DNA from: Chaenocephalus aceratus
Taxonomy: Eukaryota; Chordata; Actinopteri; Perciformes; Channichthyidae
Length of the DNA stretch: 64,000 nucleotides
NCBI GenBank assembly: GCA_023974075.1
Contig: JAMFTG010000593.1
Coordinates: 30,001-94,000 of the forward strand
Reading direction: 5' to 3'
In this document: piece after piece, positions 22,969-33,450 of the stretch
Layout: each line of letters starts with the position of its first letter
Numbering within the stretch: position 1 is the stretch's first letter
Notes under the pieces: generated by a model
Databases searched by the model: none
What the model was told of the DNA's origin: nothing
The model's input: only the letters and a program-made list of their open reading frames with translations
Program-made: the position numbers and the translations under genes

Positions 22969-24474
22969 GTGTATATGTATAAATGCGAATACAGTATATA
23001 ATATCTCGTCTGTTTACCTGAAGCCAGAAAAGAGTTGCTGTGAGGGACAGAACGCCTCACATGTCGAGAAAGAGGCACCTCTGACTTATTAGGCGGGTGT
23101 TCCTGAGACTCAGGACAATAAAGACGTCTCTTCTCCGGGTCTATTGTGGCGTTGATGGAACTGACAGGCCTTCTCTCGCTTTGGATTCCCATTAGGGGCG
23201 AGCAGACAACTGGTTTCTGTGCTTGTGTTATTCCAACCGTCCTGCCTCATCACTCTCAGCTTCTCTGAACACAGATATAGACCCTGTGGCTTCACGCTGA
23301 AAACCCCCCAGCAATAGTGACAGGAGAATAAACATGAGAGCAGAATCCTGCCAGCGAGCTTTCGTAAAAATAGACAAAATTGTTTGTGCTCGAGTTCCTA
23401 GTGAGATGTCGAAACTCATAGAACTCAACATCGCTCCATATTTCTGGCTCGATGCTGAGAAAACAATAGTTTTATCCCCTTCATTTACACGACCAACAGA
23501 AATGGAGCAACCTTATTGGTCCATAACCTCGTCTATGTCCAATATGTATATCCAATATATCCAATATCCTCTCAGCTCTTTAGTTGGCCCCCCCCACAAC
23601 ACGCTCCACTTTCTCACCACCTTCTGCTGACTTGTCTGTTTGGTGCGAGTCAAAGTCCAGTTTGGATGAATTTTAAGAGGATATTCCACTTTATTGTAGT
23701 ACTGACGCGAAACTAGTGAAGATATCCAATAAAGTACACTCCAACATTTCCCCAATGTCATATTTTATTCTCTGTAAGTGAGGGAACAAACAGTTTTCTC
23801 ATTCTGACATCTCACTGCATCCATCGTGTGAATTACTCATTGTGCAGCCAAACCTTTTTGTATTTCCTGTTCCTCCACAGATAGCAGCAGGATCCACCTC
23901 TCTGAGTCACAGACAAAATACATGTTCCAGTCTAATGCAGTAAAGCCTGTTCATGCAAACATCGCTCGGCAATTTTTGCCTCAACCTACTTGCACAAGTG
24001 GAGCGTATCGGCTGCCAGAGGCCGTGCACGTCTCTATCACGGGGTCTCTGGGTTGCATTGGAGTTCACTCGGTGACATCGATGTCAGAGCTCTTGTGGAA
24101 AATGGGCTTCACGCCGTAATGGTCCTGAGCTGGTGTTTTCTGTCTCATCCATCAAGAGCTCACGAGCTGTCCTCAAAATGCATCCTCATCTCTGCAGGCC
24201 AGAGCCTTTCATCCCAGTTATAGCGATGTTGCCATGTTTCTCTTGGGAGAGCTAAGTGAATGCATCGCCCAGATCCAACGGTGTAACACAGAGCGATGTG
24301 CCATCAGTTCTAGAAGTGGTTTCAGGGACGCTTCTTGAACTGGGGTGACACTATCTACAACAAGTTATACTGGTGAGTCTACCACCAGAGCGATGTGCTA
24401 TCAGTTATAGTAGTAATAATAATAATAATACATTATGTAGATAACCCATTTGTGTTATTTGAGACTGAAGGGGG
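22969..24474. other. Unassigned stretch
   Basis: Apart from the first ~35 bases shared with 19153, no repeat is recognised. Repeated CCAATATATCC-like motifs occur at 23540-23570. Open frames show no known domain. Confidence 0.4.
24411..24431. repeat. (TAA)n microsatellite
   Basis: About seven TAA/AAT units. Confidence 0.8.
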
Positions 24475-24780
24475 TGTTGCATTGCTTTCGTTGCAGTTTT
24501 TTATATATCTTATAATGTAATTTAGGTGAACTTCCCGTTTCATTTGTATGCTTTTATTTTGAAGGCAAGTTCACGCGGCTGACAGGAAGTTGTTGTGGCA
24601 TTGGAAGCAGCGTGACGGAGAAAGTAATATCTTCTATGTCACGGCGGAGAAAGAGAAGAAAGGACTGTATATTTAAATGTTAGCACCCCGCGAAGAGGCT
24701 CAAGCTCTTACGTTGGGTCTGGAGTTACAAATAAATTCATCAGTAAAGTAACCGACCATTATTCGGAGGGGAATGCTACA
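24475..24780 (+). mobile_element. Gypsy-like LTR fragment (probable 3' LTR)
   Basis: It begins TGTTGCATTGCTTTCGTTGC and ends ...GAATGCTACA, giving TG...CA ends 306 bases apart. A purine run, GACTGAAGGGGG, directly precedes it, as a polypurine tract does. AATAAA lies at about 24730. The paired motifs GTGAACTTCCCG and CAAGTTCACGCGGC resemble teleost Ty3/gypsy LTRs as I know them. No coding region or 5' LTR is seen. Confidence 0.5.
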
Positions 24781-24958
24781 CATTACATTTATATAGAAAC
24801 GAAATAACAACAAAAGTAAAAAGTGCTAAACTGGGTGGAATAAGGACGAGGGGTTAGTGGATTAGGAGTTGAAGGCAAGAGTGAAAAGGTTATAATATAT
24901 ATTCATGTCATGCTTCACAAAAAATATAGTATATATATGCACCTCCAGGAAAATGGCG

Positions 24959-24990
<32 letters not shown>

Positions 24991-25238
24991 GCGCGTGTTG
25001 CATTGTGGGTAGCTCGTGGCGTCACTGTGTGTGAAAGAATAATTTGACAGAATAGGGTTATGTACACATACCCAACTGTGAAGTCATGTGTGTGTGTGTG
25101 TGTGTGTGTGTTACAATGTGTACTAAGATAGTTTACCCTTTACAATGTGAAGCCCCTTGAGACGTTGCTGCATTTAAAGCGTGCAATATAAATAAAATTC
25201 ATCATTTTTATGAACTGACGGATGTGTTGTGTGTGTGT
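24781..25238. other. Unassigned stretch with (TA)n and (GT)n tracts
   Basis: Contains (TA)n at 24963-24990 and (GT)n at 25086-25111, plus the motif GTGAAGCCCCTTGAGACG...AATATAAATAAAATTC at 25150-25200, which resembles a LINE 3' end (low certainty). No gene. Confidence 0.45.
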
Positions 25239-26199
25239 CGGGTTGCCAACTTCCAGAAATGGAGAAACGGAACACATGCATGTCCCGCGCGCGCGTGAAG
25301 ATTTTCGGGTTTCTGGCGGATTTAGTTACTTTTTTTTGTTACTTTATTTTGGGGTTAGGGTTATGTTATTTAATTCTTTTGGGGGAGCCAGCCCCCTAGG
25401 GTTCGAGGGGTCAAACCCCCCAAAATGCATAGAAAACTATGCATACCTATAACACAATGATCTTACACCTGCATTAGGCTACTACGTCACATTGTACATC
25501 AGCATGTTCAAATCGGATAGGTGGGCACGAGGGACATCTGGGCACCTCGAGGTACAATTGGCTATTTTGTCCAAAATGTTAAAAAATAAATATTTGAAAA
25601 ATGGTATTAAGTAATGCAAAGTATACATGATGTGAACATGCACGGTACATCATGATTATTAGACTTAATGTTATCCTGACTCTCACACACACACGCGCAC
25701 GCACACGCACACACAGAAAGAAGACCCGAGACAGATCTCCACTCACGGGCTTTACCCAACTGTGTTTTTCTTCCACTGTTTGTTGTAAGACACAAGTGTT
25801 TTCTTTTTAGAAGGGCCCAGAACCTCATCCTCTCTCTCTCCTCTTTCATTATCACCTCCTCCACCGGCAGCGCTCATTTTCACACACGACTGAACCGGCT
25901 GACATGCCACACAAACAATGATGCCGAGCCCGCGGCCCACCGGAGAAAATCTCACTCACACACGTGCGAGCATTGTGCCTGCCCTGTCAGCCGAGCGGTC
26001 CTAGTGCCCTTCGGATACAGCACGCAGGCACGCAGCCAGACCTTTATACATACAGTCTATGAGCCAGACACACGGCATTGCGCGCAGACAGAAACATATT
26101 TTTTATTTTTCCCTTTACACGGGAGTCCGGGACAAACAAAGACACGCCCCTTTTGGCTCAAATACGGGACGTCCCGGCTAATACGGGACGGTTGGCAAC

Positions 26200-26203
<4 letters not shown>
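25239..26203 (-). mobile_element. hAT-like element with GGGTTGCCAAC ends
   Basis: The left end is CGGGTTGCCAAC and the right end is the complement of CAGGGTTGCCAACCGTCCCG. Both sides abut GT repeats (GTGTGTGT / TGTGTGTG), which looks like an 8-bp target duplication but cannot be told from microsatellite sequence. Inside are GC-rich blocks (GCCCCCTAGGGTTCGAGGGG, a hairpin-like stretch near 25390), a CA/CG tract at 25682-25718, and a broken transposase-like segment on the minus strand. The length of 965 bases suggests an internally deleted copy. Confidence 0.65.
25700..25877 (-). pseudogene. Broken N-terminus of a transposase-like protein
   Basis: On the minus strand a start at 25877 opens MSAAGGGG, followed by an acidic stretch and KKKTLVSYNKQW. 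A one-base frame change near 25775 shifts the likely continuation (HSWVKPVSGDLSRVF) into another frame. Where a zinc-finger pair of cysteines would be expected in BED-like or related finger domains, the sequence runs into a CA/CG microsatellite. It lies inside the hAT-like element, so it is probably the remains of that element's own transposase start. The family assignment is inference. Confidence 0.4.

Positions 26204-26243
<40 letters not shown>
26202..26243. repeat. (TG)n microsatellite
   Basis: About 20 TG units directly abut the right end of the hAT-like element. Confidence 0.9.
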
Positions 26244-26246
<3 letters not shown>

Positions 26247-26299
26247 ATCTACAAACTAGTTATACTGTTGAGTCGACCCTCGTATCAGGAAAGGTCATT

Positions 26300-26545
26300 C
26301 TGGGAAGATAAGATAAAGCTTTATTGTCTCCCTGAGGAGAAATTCGTCTTGGGCATCGAGATAATACACATAAAGCATTCAGGTCAATCCGTCATAGATA
26401 CAGAACAGAGGTCACAGATCACATGGCACAGAAACAAACAAGAAGCATACAGGTACAGAACTTTCCCTATTGCACTTTCCCTACTGTATTCATACATAAT
26501 CAATATATATGTATATATATAAAAACTGCTGCATCCCTTACAACC
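26300..26545 (+). mobile_element. LINE-type 3' tail fragment (GATAAGATAA / GAGAAATTCGTCTTGG)
   Basis: AAGATAAGATAAAGCTTTAT, CTCCCTGAGGAGAAATTCG and TCTTGGGCATC are hallmarks of a common teleost LINE or UTR-derived repeat. No coding portion is left. Boundaries are approximate. Confidence 0.4.
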
Positions 26546-27114
26546 TCTATAAGCTGCTTAGCCATTTTTAGTGTATGTATTTCTTACTCCTGCAACTAAC
26601 TGGCACCATTATGGCTATTGCACTAATTTATTGCACTATTTTTACGTCTTGACTTAGGCGTTTCATCGCCCAAACATACACTGCTGTTACTTAGAAATAA
26701 AACCTATGAGTCGTTGAATCTAATCGGCAATTTCTTTAATCAAATTCCACTTGAGAATCACCTTTAAAACATCACAGTACAGCTGTTTGGGGCTTCCTGG
26801 TGATCCTCGGTTAGACTTGGAGGAAATGTCTTCTCACCTCATCGAAAGTCATCGTGGCGTCGCATGTTTTCCCAATCTTCAACATGCAATCTCTCAGGAA
26901 CGCCTGCTGGGAATGTAATGGCATCCATCCCGGTCACTTTCTCGTCTCTGATGATGAGTATGCACACGGCAAATCGGAACATCTTGCACCAGGACATTGC
27001 ACGTGTGTGTGTGGCGTGTAATTCTCCACTTACTTCAGACTCGTGTCACGAAGGAAGTCTTATGTAAAGTCTGTTGTGACTAATCTGTTCGTTATTCAGA
27101 CATCACTTCGACAT
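26546..27114. other. Unassigned stretch
   Basis: Appears unique. It holds the weak exon candidate at 26838-26906, listed separately. No repeat recognised. Confidence 0.4.
26838..26906 (-). other. Weak candidate exon, 69 nt
   Basis: On the minus strand a 23-codon open segment containing RDCMLKIGKTCDATMTFDE is bounded by CATTCCCAG at the 5' side and GTGAGAAG at the 3' side, a plausible acceptor and donor. The length is a multiple of three. The upstream pyrimidine tract is poor and I do not recognise the peptide. Chance occurrence is quite possible, so it is recorded only as a lead. Confidence 0.2.
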
Positions 27115-27250
27115 GGGGAGGCGTGTGGTGCAGTGGATTGTGCGTACAGGTTCAAGCCCCACTGCAGTCAGCATCTCGTTGTGTCCCTGGGCCAGACGCT
27201 TCACCCCTGACGGCTCCGGTGGGGATCGCCCACAGCGTTCACGTGTAATG
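27115..27250 (+). mobile_element. tRNA-derived SINE fragment
   Basis: GCGTGTGGTGCAGTGGATTG resembles a tRNA box A region, and GGTTCAAGCCCC (27149-27160) fits the box B promoter consensus of RNA polymerase III. Downstream, TTGTGTCCCTGGGCCAGACG and CTTCACCCCTGACGG match the body of a common teleost SINE family known to me. No clear 3' tail or target duplication is visible, so the copy is old or truncated. Confidence 0.65.
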
Positions 27251-28843
27251 TATTATTGCTGTCATGTTTATTTAACGAGGTGCACATCGGCAAGGGAATA
27301 GAGTCGTCTGAATAGTTGATTAAGTAGCACATGTTTCATGAATCCAAATATTAATCCTCATGAATAAATAGTGGATGTGGAAGGGCGATATTATACTGGG
27401 TTTACTTCAATATAAGTAGAGAGTGCACTGTGCTTGTTACAGATGGCGGTATATGAAATAATACGACCACTTCCAGCACGCATTTGATTAAACAATTATT
27501 GTTAATAGCGTAGCTGCGCTGAATGGAAAACGATTATATTCACAAATGGTCTGTAATAGATCAATTGACTTCTGTCGCCCTTTGCTGTTCGTAATTGCAA
27601 AAGACTATTCCTACTAATTCTAATTATATAAACATTGCTGCTCGAATGGTTTGCTCTCATGATGACCGTGACTTGATGAGGGATTGTTAACGGAGCGATT
27701 AGGGAGTTTAGACTTTAGTGAAACACAATGATGACGGAAGATAACATAGGCAGGACAGTTTGCATTAAAATACATGGCTAGCAATGACACAAATAAGCTG
27801 TGTGTGTGTGTGTGTGTGTGTGTGTGTTCTGAAACAACGGCAGGATGAAAGCATCCTCTAGGAAGGAGAGACGGAGAGACGAGGCAGGACAAACGGGACT
27901 TGTAAGGAGAGGAGATTACGCCGGTTGCTAAACTCTCCATGGGGAAAATGTTAAGCAGATCCAATGGATGAAGTAATTCAATTTGAGCCCCTGAATAATA
28001 GCATCGTTTGCCACGGAATTAGCATCCGCCACTATCAGTCAGCGCGGCGAAGACTAACACGAGCTGCGCCCACCAAGGACACGAGCTTTCTGTGGAAATC
28101 AACTCGCTCATCAGGTTGACTTCACTGTAGTCGCAGCTGAATACACGTATTTATGCTGATTAAAAAAAAAGAATTCATTTTCTCCATCATGGGCATCTGA
28201 ACGGTGTCTTTGATCTTCCCATATGTTTAAAAACCATAAGGTATTCATTCATTTTGGAATAAATCATTTTTTTAATACCAAGTCAGCAAAAGATGTTTCG
28301 CTCAAATCTCTTTATCATTTTGAATACTAAAGCTTTATTCATACAGCTCGTGCAGCTCAAAGTACAAAATGGCGGCACAAGTAAAAAATAAACAACGATA
28401 AATTCCCCTAAATGTTAAGGCCTTTACAGATACACAAAATATCGTTATTTTTATATCCGTAGGTTTGTGTTTTGATGTCGCCCACACGGCCTCCTGATGT
28501 GATTTCTGCTAAATCGAAAACCCCTCTCCTCTGTCCCCTAATTGGTCCCTTTTCAGTGGCCAACATTTTACAAATTAGATGTTTGCAGGCGGTGTTCGAA
28601 ATAATTGATTTCGTTGCGGAGAGTTGACAGACGTCAATGGAAGCTGTCAGTGGGCTCTGGTTCATGTTCTTTCTTCTCAAATGTTGTTTGTCTTGCAGTG
28701 TCGCGATGTGCTTTTTCCAAAACTTAACCTTAATCTATTATTGGTGGCTGTTGTCGTGGCAGCACTGCACAGCCACGCTTATTTCAAAGAACAGGAATTG
28801 CTCCACTTGTCAGCGAGCAAAAATAAAACATGAAAAATCCGTT
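27251..28843. other. Unassigned stretch with one (TG)n tract
   Basis: A (TG)n tract lies at 27799-27827. No gene or dispersed element was recognised elsewhere. Composition is AT-rich. Confidence 0.45.
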
Positions 28844-29340
28844 GTGAGGAAAAGGGAGCTGAGCCAGAAGGCAAAGCTCTCTGTCTACCGGTTCCTCCCC
28901 TCACCTACGGTCATGAAGGATGGGTCACGACCCAAAGAACGAGATCGCGGATACAAGCGGCCGAGATGGGTTTTCTCCGCAGGGTGGCCGGCGTCTCCCT
29001 TAGGGATAAGGTGAGAAGTTCGGTCATCAGGGAGGGACTCGGAGTTGAACCTCCTTCGCGTCGAAAGGAGCCAGTTGAGGTGGTTCGGGCACCTAGTTAG
29101 GATGCCACCTGGGCGCCTCCCTAGGGAGGTGTTCCAGGCACGTCCAGCTGGGAAGAGACCGAGGGGTAGACCTAGGACCAGGTGGAGGGACTATATCTCT
29201 TCTGGCCTGGGAGCGCCTTGGGACCCCCCAGTCAGAGCTGGTTGATGAGGGGAAAGGAACGTTTGGGGCTCTCTGCTGGAACTGCTACCCCGAGACCCGA
29301 CCACGGATAAGCGGGAGAAGATGGATGGATGGGTGGATGG
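28844..29340 (+). mobile_element. RTE/Rex3-like LINE 3' end, copy A (5'-truncated, broken)
   Basis: The C-terminal reading frame encodes SQLRWFGHLVRMPPGRLPRE followed by an arginine-rich GKRPRGRPRTRW block, then a stop. This is the conserved end of a teleost RTE/Rex3-like LINE protein. The copy begins inside the reverse-transcriptase C-terminal part, lacks everything upstream and has frame breaks near 29010. It ends in a GGAT/GATG-type tail at 29318-29340, typical of Rex3-like 3' ends. It is closely similar to copy B at 39570-40191. Confidence 0.75.
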
Positions 29341-29432
29341 GGAGAAAAATAGGTCCATATTCTCCGTCTGTGGTGCAGTCTGTCACCGATGCTTTCTGAA
29401 GCAAGGGCATCCGCTAAGGACAGAGTGTGTTG

Positions 29433-30105
29433 CAGTAGCGTAGGCAGAATGTACTTTAGGGCCTGTAAAAAATAGGGTGGGCCAGATTTTTCTTCTGCGC
29501 ATCAGAAGCTAACAGCGATCCCCGCCGGTACCGGTGGCAGATTACTTTTAGAATACTTTCTTTTTCCATAACAGATGGGTATGTTTCGGTGAACACGTAT
29601 TTTACTGTTTTAATGGCTTATCAAGAACTCAAACGCAACATCTTGGTGTCATTCTGGACAGCTCTCTCATCTGCACCACACATACAACTATTTCATCGTC
29701 ATCAGAAAATGACCGTATAGATCGCTGCTGGATGAGGGCGGTGGGGGCTCTTCTTGGAGTCTGGCTTTTTTTTTTAAAACCAAAGTTCATTAGTGAACTT
29801 TGAGCCATCATTTATTTTGCAGGCTCTCTGCCTCTCACGTTATTATGGCGCGCGCCGGAACCAACAATCAGTTTTACCGTAAATGAGTTTGAGGATAAAA
29901 CACATACAACATTAATTAAACTCGATATTTGTTCACTTGAATTTCACTTTGAATTCTTGGATATTCTCAACGGGTTAATAATTAGTTTATAATAATAATA
30001 AAACAATTAAAAAAAAAAAAATCACACCGAAGCTTTCTAAGGGGGGGCAAGGGGGCCCAATGAGTAAACTGGGCCCACCCTGGCCCTATGGTGGTTACGC
30101 CACTG
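29433..30105. mobile_element. hAT MITE with perfect 8-bp target duplication
   Basis: The ends are CAGTAGCGTAGGCA at left and the complement of CAGTGGCGTAACCACC at right. The flanks GTGTGTTG (29425-29432) and GTGTGTTG (30106-30113) are identical, the 8-bp duplication expected for hAT insertion. The 673-base interior has no transposase. It includes AATAATAAT and poly-A tracts and GGGGGGGCAAGGGGGCCCA near the right end. Confidence 0.85.
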
Positions 30106-30113
30106 GTGTGTTG

Positions 30114-30448
30114 TCTTATTCTCTGAAGAAAGAAGACAGTGCTGCCTCGACGCTTGCTGTGAGATGACCGGGTCGTCCTTATCACTGACCGAGGCTGGAG
30201 AAAACGTCCAAACATCCCCCCAATCCGCTTAGGAGGAGGACGAGGATCAGCACGTGTAAAGTGACTGGCACCGCCCGCTGTTTCTTCAGGACTCAGCGAA
30301 AGGCAGCTTACCAAAAACAACTGATGTTCAGAGGAGTTCATCATGACCAGTGGAGGTGTGAGGATTCACTCACTTTTAATCATCTTCAGTGATTTCAGGT
30401 TTTTCTGCTACAGCTAGAGGTCACCCCTACGTGAGAGATGCTTACTGA
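30114..30448. other. Unassigned stretch
   Basis: No gene, RNA or repeat recognised. Confidence 0.4.
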
Positions 30449-30600
30449 CAGAGATGCAGTACACGCATCCTTTCCTCAAGTAGAAGTGCAGATACTCGTG
30501 TTTAAAGATACTCTGGTGAAAGTAGAAGTACTGACTAAACTTCTTTACTCAAGTCAAAGTAAAGAACCTTGAAGTGTACTTCAGTAAAAAGTACCCATAA

Positions 30601-31230
30601 CGGAGCGTCCACACTACAGCTCCAAAAAAAGCTTGGAGCTGGGCGTGTCTGGAGCTTGGGGATTTTATTCAAGCAACACGACCAACAACCAATCACATGA
30701 ATCTCCCGCCCCCGACATACAAAGCAAAAACCCCCGGGGATTTTATGCGAGCAATATATATATAAACTCCCCAAACAGGCGAAAACCTACCAGTTTCCCC
30801 CACTGTCTCTGCCACCTCCCTCCATGCTGGTTCCTCTGGTTTGTATCCCGGTAGGTGAAGAGGGTCTGGTCATACAAAACCGGGTGATTCGCTACGGCGA
30901 TAGTTAGTTTCTCCTCCGACTTTTTTTGAAATATAGAAATGAACGGCGGGATATCTCTCCCAGCTTAGACGCGGTTTGATTGGCTACGGCTTCAGCTGTC
31001 AGATTTTGGGAAACGGGATTTGATTGGCTGGCGCTGGCTACTCCGGCGTCTCAGGCGACAGAAGTTGAACATTGTTCAACTTCTGTCGCCTGAGACGCCT
31101 GAGACGGACCGCTCTGCTACCCACAATTCAGTTCGGCGAAAAAGCGCGGCCACGTGACGTCACCCCATTGAAAGTGAATGGGCAGATTGGAGCAGATTGG
31201 AGCTTTCGACGCTGTAGTGTAGACGGGCCG
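30601..31230. mobile_element. Harbinger-like MITE, copy 1, TAA target duplication
   Basis: Terminal inverted repeats are CGGAGCGTCCACACTACAGC at left; the complement at right reads CGGCCCGTCTACACTACAGC. TAA flanks both ends (30598-30600 and 31231-31233), the 3-bp duplication typical of PIF/Harbinger elements. The element is 630 bases with no open frame. The interior includes GGTTTGATTGGCTACGGC, GTGACGTCACCCCATTG and a long central palindrome. It lies inside an older hAT-like copy. Confidence 0.8.
31045..31099. repeat. Perfect 26-bp-arm palindrome within the MITE
   Basis: The left arm 31045-31070 (GGCGTCTCAGGCGACAGAAG + TTGAAC) is the exact reverse complement of 31074-31099, with only ATT between. 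Such a structure can extrude as a hairpin or cruciform. It marks the fold centre of the MITE. Confidence 0.95.
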
Positions 31231-31479
31231 TAACTAGCAGCTGTTTTAAAGAGTACCTGACCTCCCTTTATATCAATAGAACAATAATGTCAGCTAATGA
31301 ATGTTTCCATGCTGAACAACGGCAACATGACAACGTTTCCATTGGTCCCTCTTCTTTAGAGAAGACCAGGAAGTGATGGATACACGGATCGTGTTCCAAC
31401 CAATAGGCACGCAGTGACTCTACAGAATAATGACCACGCACCAACACACATTCAGACTAAAGGAACCAGCTGTTTGGAA

Positions 31480-32468
31480 AATGAGAGAAGTAGAAAGTAC
31501 AGGTATTTGAGTTCAACATGAGAGAAGTAGAAAGTACAGGTATTTGAGTTCAGCATGTGAGAAGTAGAAAGTACAGGTATTTGAGTTCAACATGTGAGAA
31601 GTAGAAAGTACAGGTATTTGAGTTCAACATGTACGAAGTAGAAAGTACAGGTATTTGAGTTCAACATGAGAGAAGTAGAAAGTACAGGTATTTGGGTTCA
31701 ACATGTAGGAAGTAGAAAGTACAGGTATTTGAGTTCAACATGTAAGAAGTAGAAAGTACAGGTATTTGAGTTCAGCATGTGAGAAGTAGAAAGTACAGGT
31801 ATTTGAGTTCAACATGTGAGAAGTAGAAAGTACAGGTATTTGAGTTCAACATGTAAGAAGTAGAAAGTACAGGTATTTGAGTTCAACATGTGAGAAGTAG
31901 AAAGTACAGGTATTTGAGTTCAACATGTGAGAAGTAGAAAGTACAGGTATTTGAGTTCAACATGTAAGAAGTAGAAAGTACAGGTATTTGAGTTCAACAT
32001 GTGAGAAGTAGAAAGTACAGGTATTTGAGTTCAACATGTGAGAAGTAGAAAGTACAGGTATTTGAGTTCAACATGTAAGAAGTAGAAAGTACAGGTATTT
32101 GAGTTCAACATGTAAGAAGTAGAAAGTACAGGTATTTGTGTTCAACATGTAAGAAGTAGAAAGTACAGGTATTTGTGTTCAACATGTAAGAAGTAGAAAG
32201 TACAGGTATTTGGGTTCAACATATAAGAAGTAGAAAGTACAGGTATTTGAGTTCAACATGTGAGAAGTAGAAAGTACAGGTATTTGAGTTCAACATGTGA
32301 GAAGTAGAAAGTTCAGGTATTTGAGTTCAACATGTGAGAAGTAGAAAGTACAGGTATTTGAGTTCAACATGTGAGAAGTAGAAAGTACAGGTATTTGAGT
32401 TCAACATGTAAGAAGTAGAAAGTACAGGTACTTGTGTTCAACATGTGAGAAGTAGAAAGTACAGGTAT
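31480..32468. repeat. Minisatellite, 37-bp unit, about 26 copies
   Basis: The same unit as at 6394-7585, with AGTAGAAAGTACAGGTATTT and GAGTTCAACATG. A few units carry CAGCATG instead of CAACATG. Confidence 0.95.
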
Positions 32469-32964
32469 TGTACTCCGTCTGAATACCGCTCGTCAGATGC
32501 ATAAGCACCTATTTGTTGATTGCTCTTTTCACTCAACCTGCCAATCAGAAATGACGCTGCCTCACATTTCATCGTTGCCTTTGTCATGCGGAGAATCGTA
32601 TCATCCGTGGCTAAATAAGAAAGCGCAGCCTTCGGGTGAGATGCTTGCCAAGTTTCTCCTGGAAAGTGATCAGAGCCTTTCTTTCATCCAGAGATGCCTT
32701 TTTAACAGCAGACGAGTGAAGACTATATGCGTTTAGCTTTGTATCTATATCGGTGCTTTCATTACACCGTTTGTTCTCCTGAGTCAACAAGTAGCTGAAG
32801 CAGTTCTTTCATCTGCAATGTGAGGCATGTGGAGTACACTCACCATCTGTTGGATATCTGTTGGTTGTGTTGGTCAGACACTCAATGGATTGTGTTCGAA
32901 GGGCTTTTTTCCCGTTACGTTTATTGACCAATATTGTTGGTCAATTTATTGAACATTATTAGCT
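32469..32964. other. Unassigned stretch
   Basis: No gene or repeat recognised. The plus 32497-32736 open frame has no motif. Confidence 0.4.
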
Positions 32965-33450
32965 TTGTTCGTTGTCCTCGCGTCCAGGAGGGAAGCTTGG
33001 AATAAAGAGACCAATGGAGTCTCTGGCATAAGGTTCAAATGGGTACTTTAATGGCGCGGGTAATGTAACAGAGATGTTCTGAGAAAACAGCTGTGTCCGC
33101 GGGTCTGCAGCGGAGGTCGTTGGCGTAGCAGGGGGACCGCCCACCTCGGTCTTCAATGTCCGTTTTTGCGCATAACAGAGGATTCAGACATTGTGCATTC
33201 AATACATAACTAAACACGCCCTTTCTCCTCATACTCTCTTCCATGACTTTTTATTTAATGCATTTTAAAGGCCGCAATCGTTGTTTACTCAAAAACGGAA
33301 GTCAAGCTCACTCGTGGTATTTCGGAGATTTTCAAAATAAACTTTAGCCTCAGTCGAATGCTAACCGTAAATGTTTCACAATAAAACAGTTTTAAGTTTA
33401 CTGTATGTTTAAACCAAAATACATCATTATTGATTTTAATGTATTGAACA
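32965..33450 (-). mobile_element. LTR-like element, copy 2 (shorter, diverged)
   Basis: Shared blocks with 4691-5465 in the same order include TCGCGTCCAGGAG, GAGACCAATGGAGTCTCTGG-like, GGTACTTTAAT, GGCGCGGGTA, TCAATGTCCGTT, CAGAGGATTCAGACATTGT and TAAACACGCC. The last shared blocks are GAATGCTAACCG and TTTAAACCAAAATACATC. It is about 290 bases shorter than copy 1, with internal loss. No polypurine tract or target duplication is evident. Confidence 0.45.

Larger units (their letters stand above)
30449..32468 (-). mobile_element. hAT-like element with 37-bp array, interrupted by a Harbinger-like MITE
   Basis: It begins CAGAGATGCAGTACACGCAT, the same end as the copy at 6204, and shares GTACTGACTAAACTTCTTTA and ACATTCAGACTAAAGGAACC with it. 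A Harbinger-like MITE sits at 30601-31230. The hAT sequence resumes after it and runs through about 230 bases that are deleted in the 6204 copy, then the 37-bp array. The array stops at about 32468 without the CAGAGGTGGG terminus, so the far end is lost. Confidence 0.7.

Noticed and set aside
25340..25366. GGGGTTAGGGTTATG as an interstitial telomere repeat
   Set aside because: Only about one and a half TTAGGG-like units inside a hAT-like element. Chance is the simplest reading.
27149..27160. Possible tRNA gene (box B GGTTCAAGCCCC)
   Set aside because: No cloverleaf or 3' acceptor pairing can be drawn. The downstream sequence is that of a SINE body.
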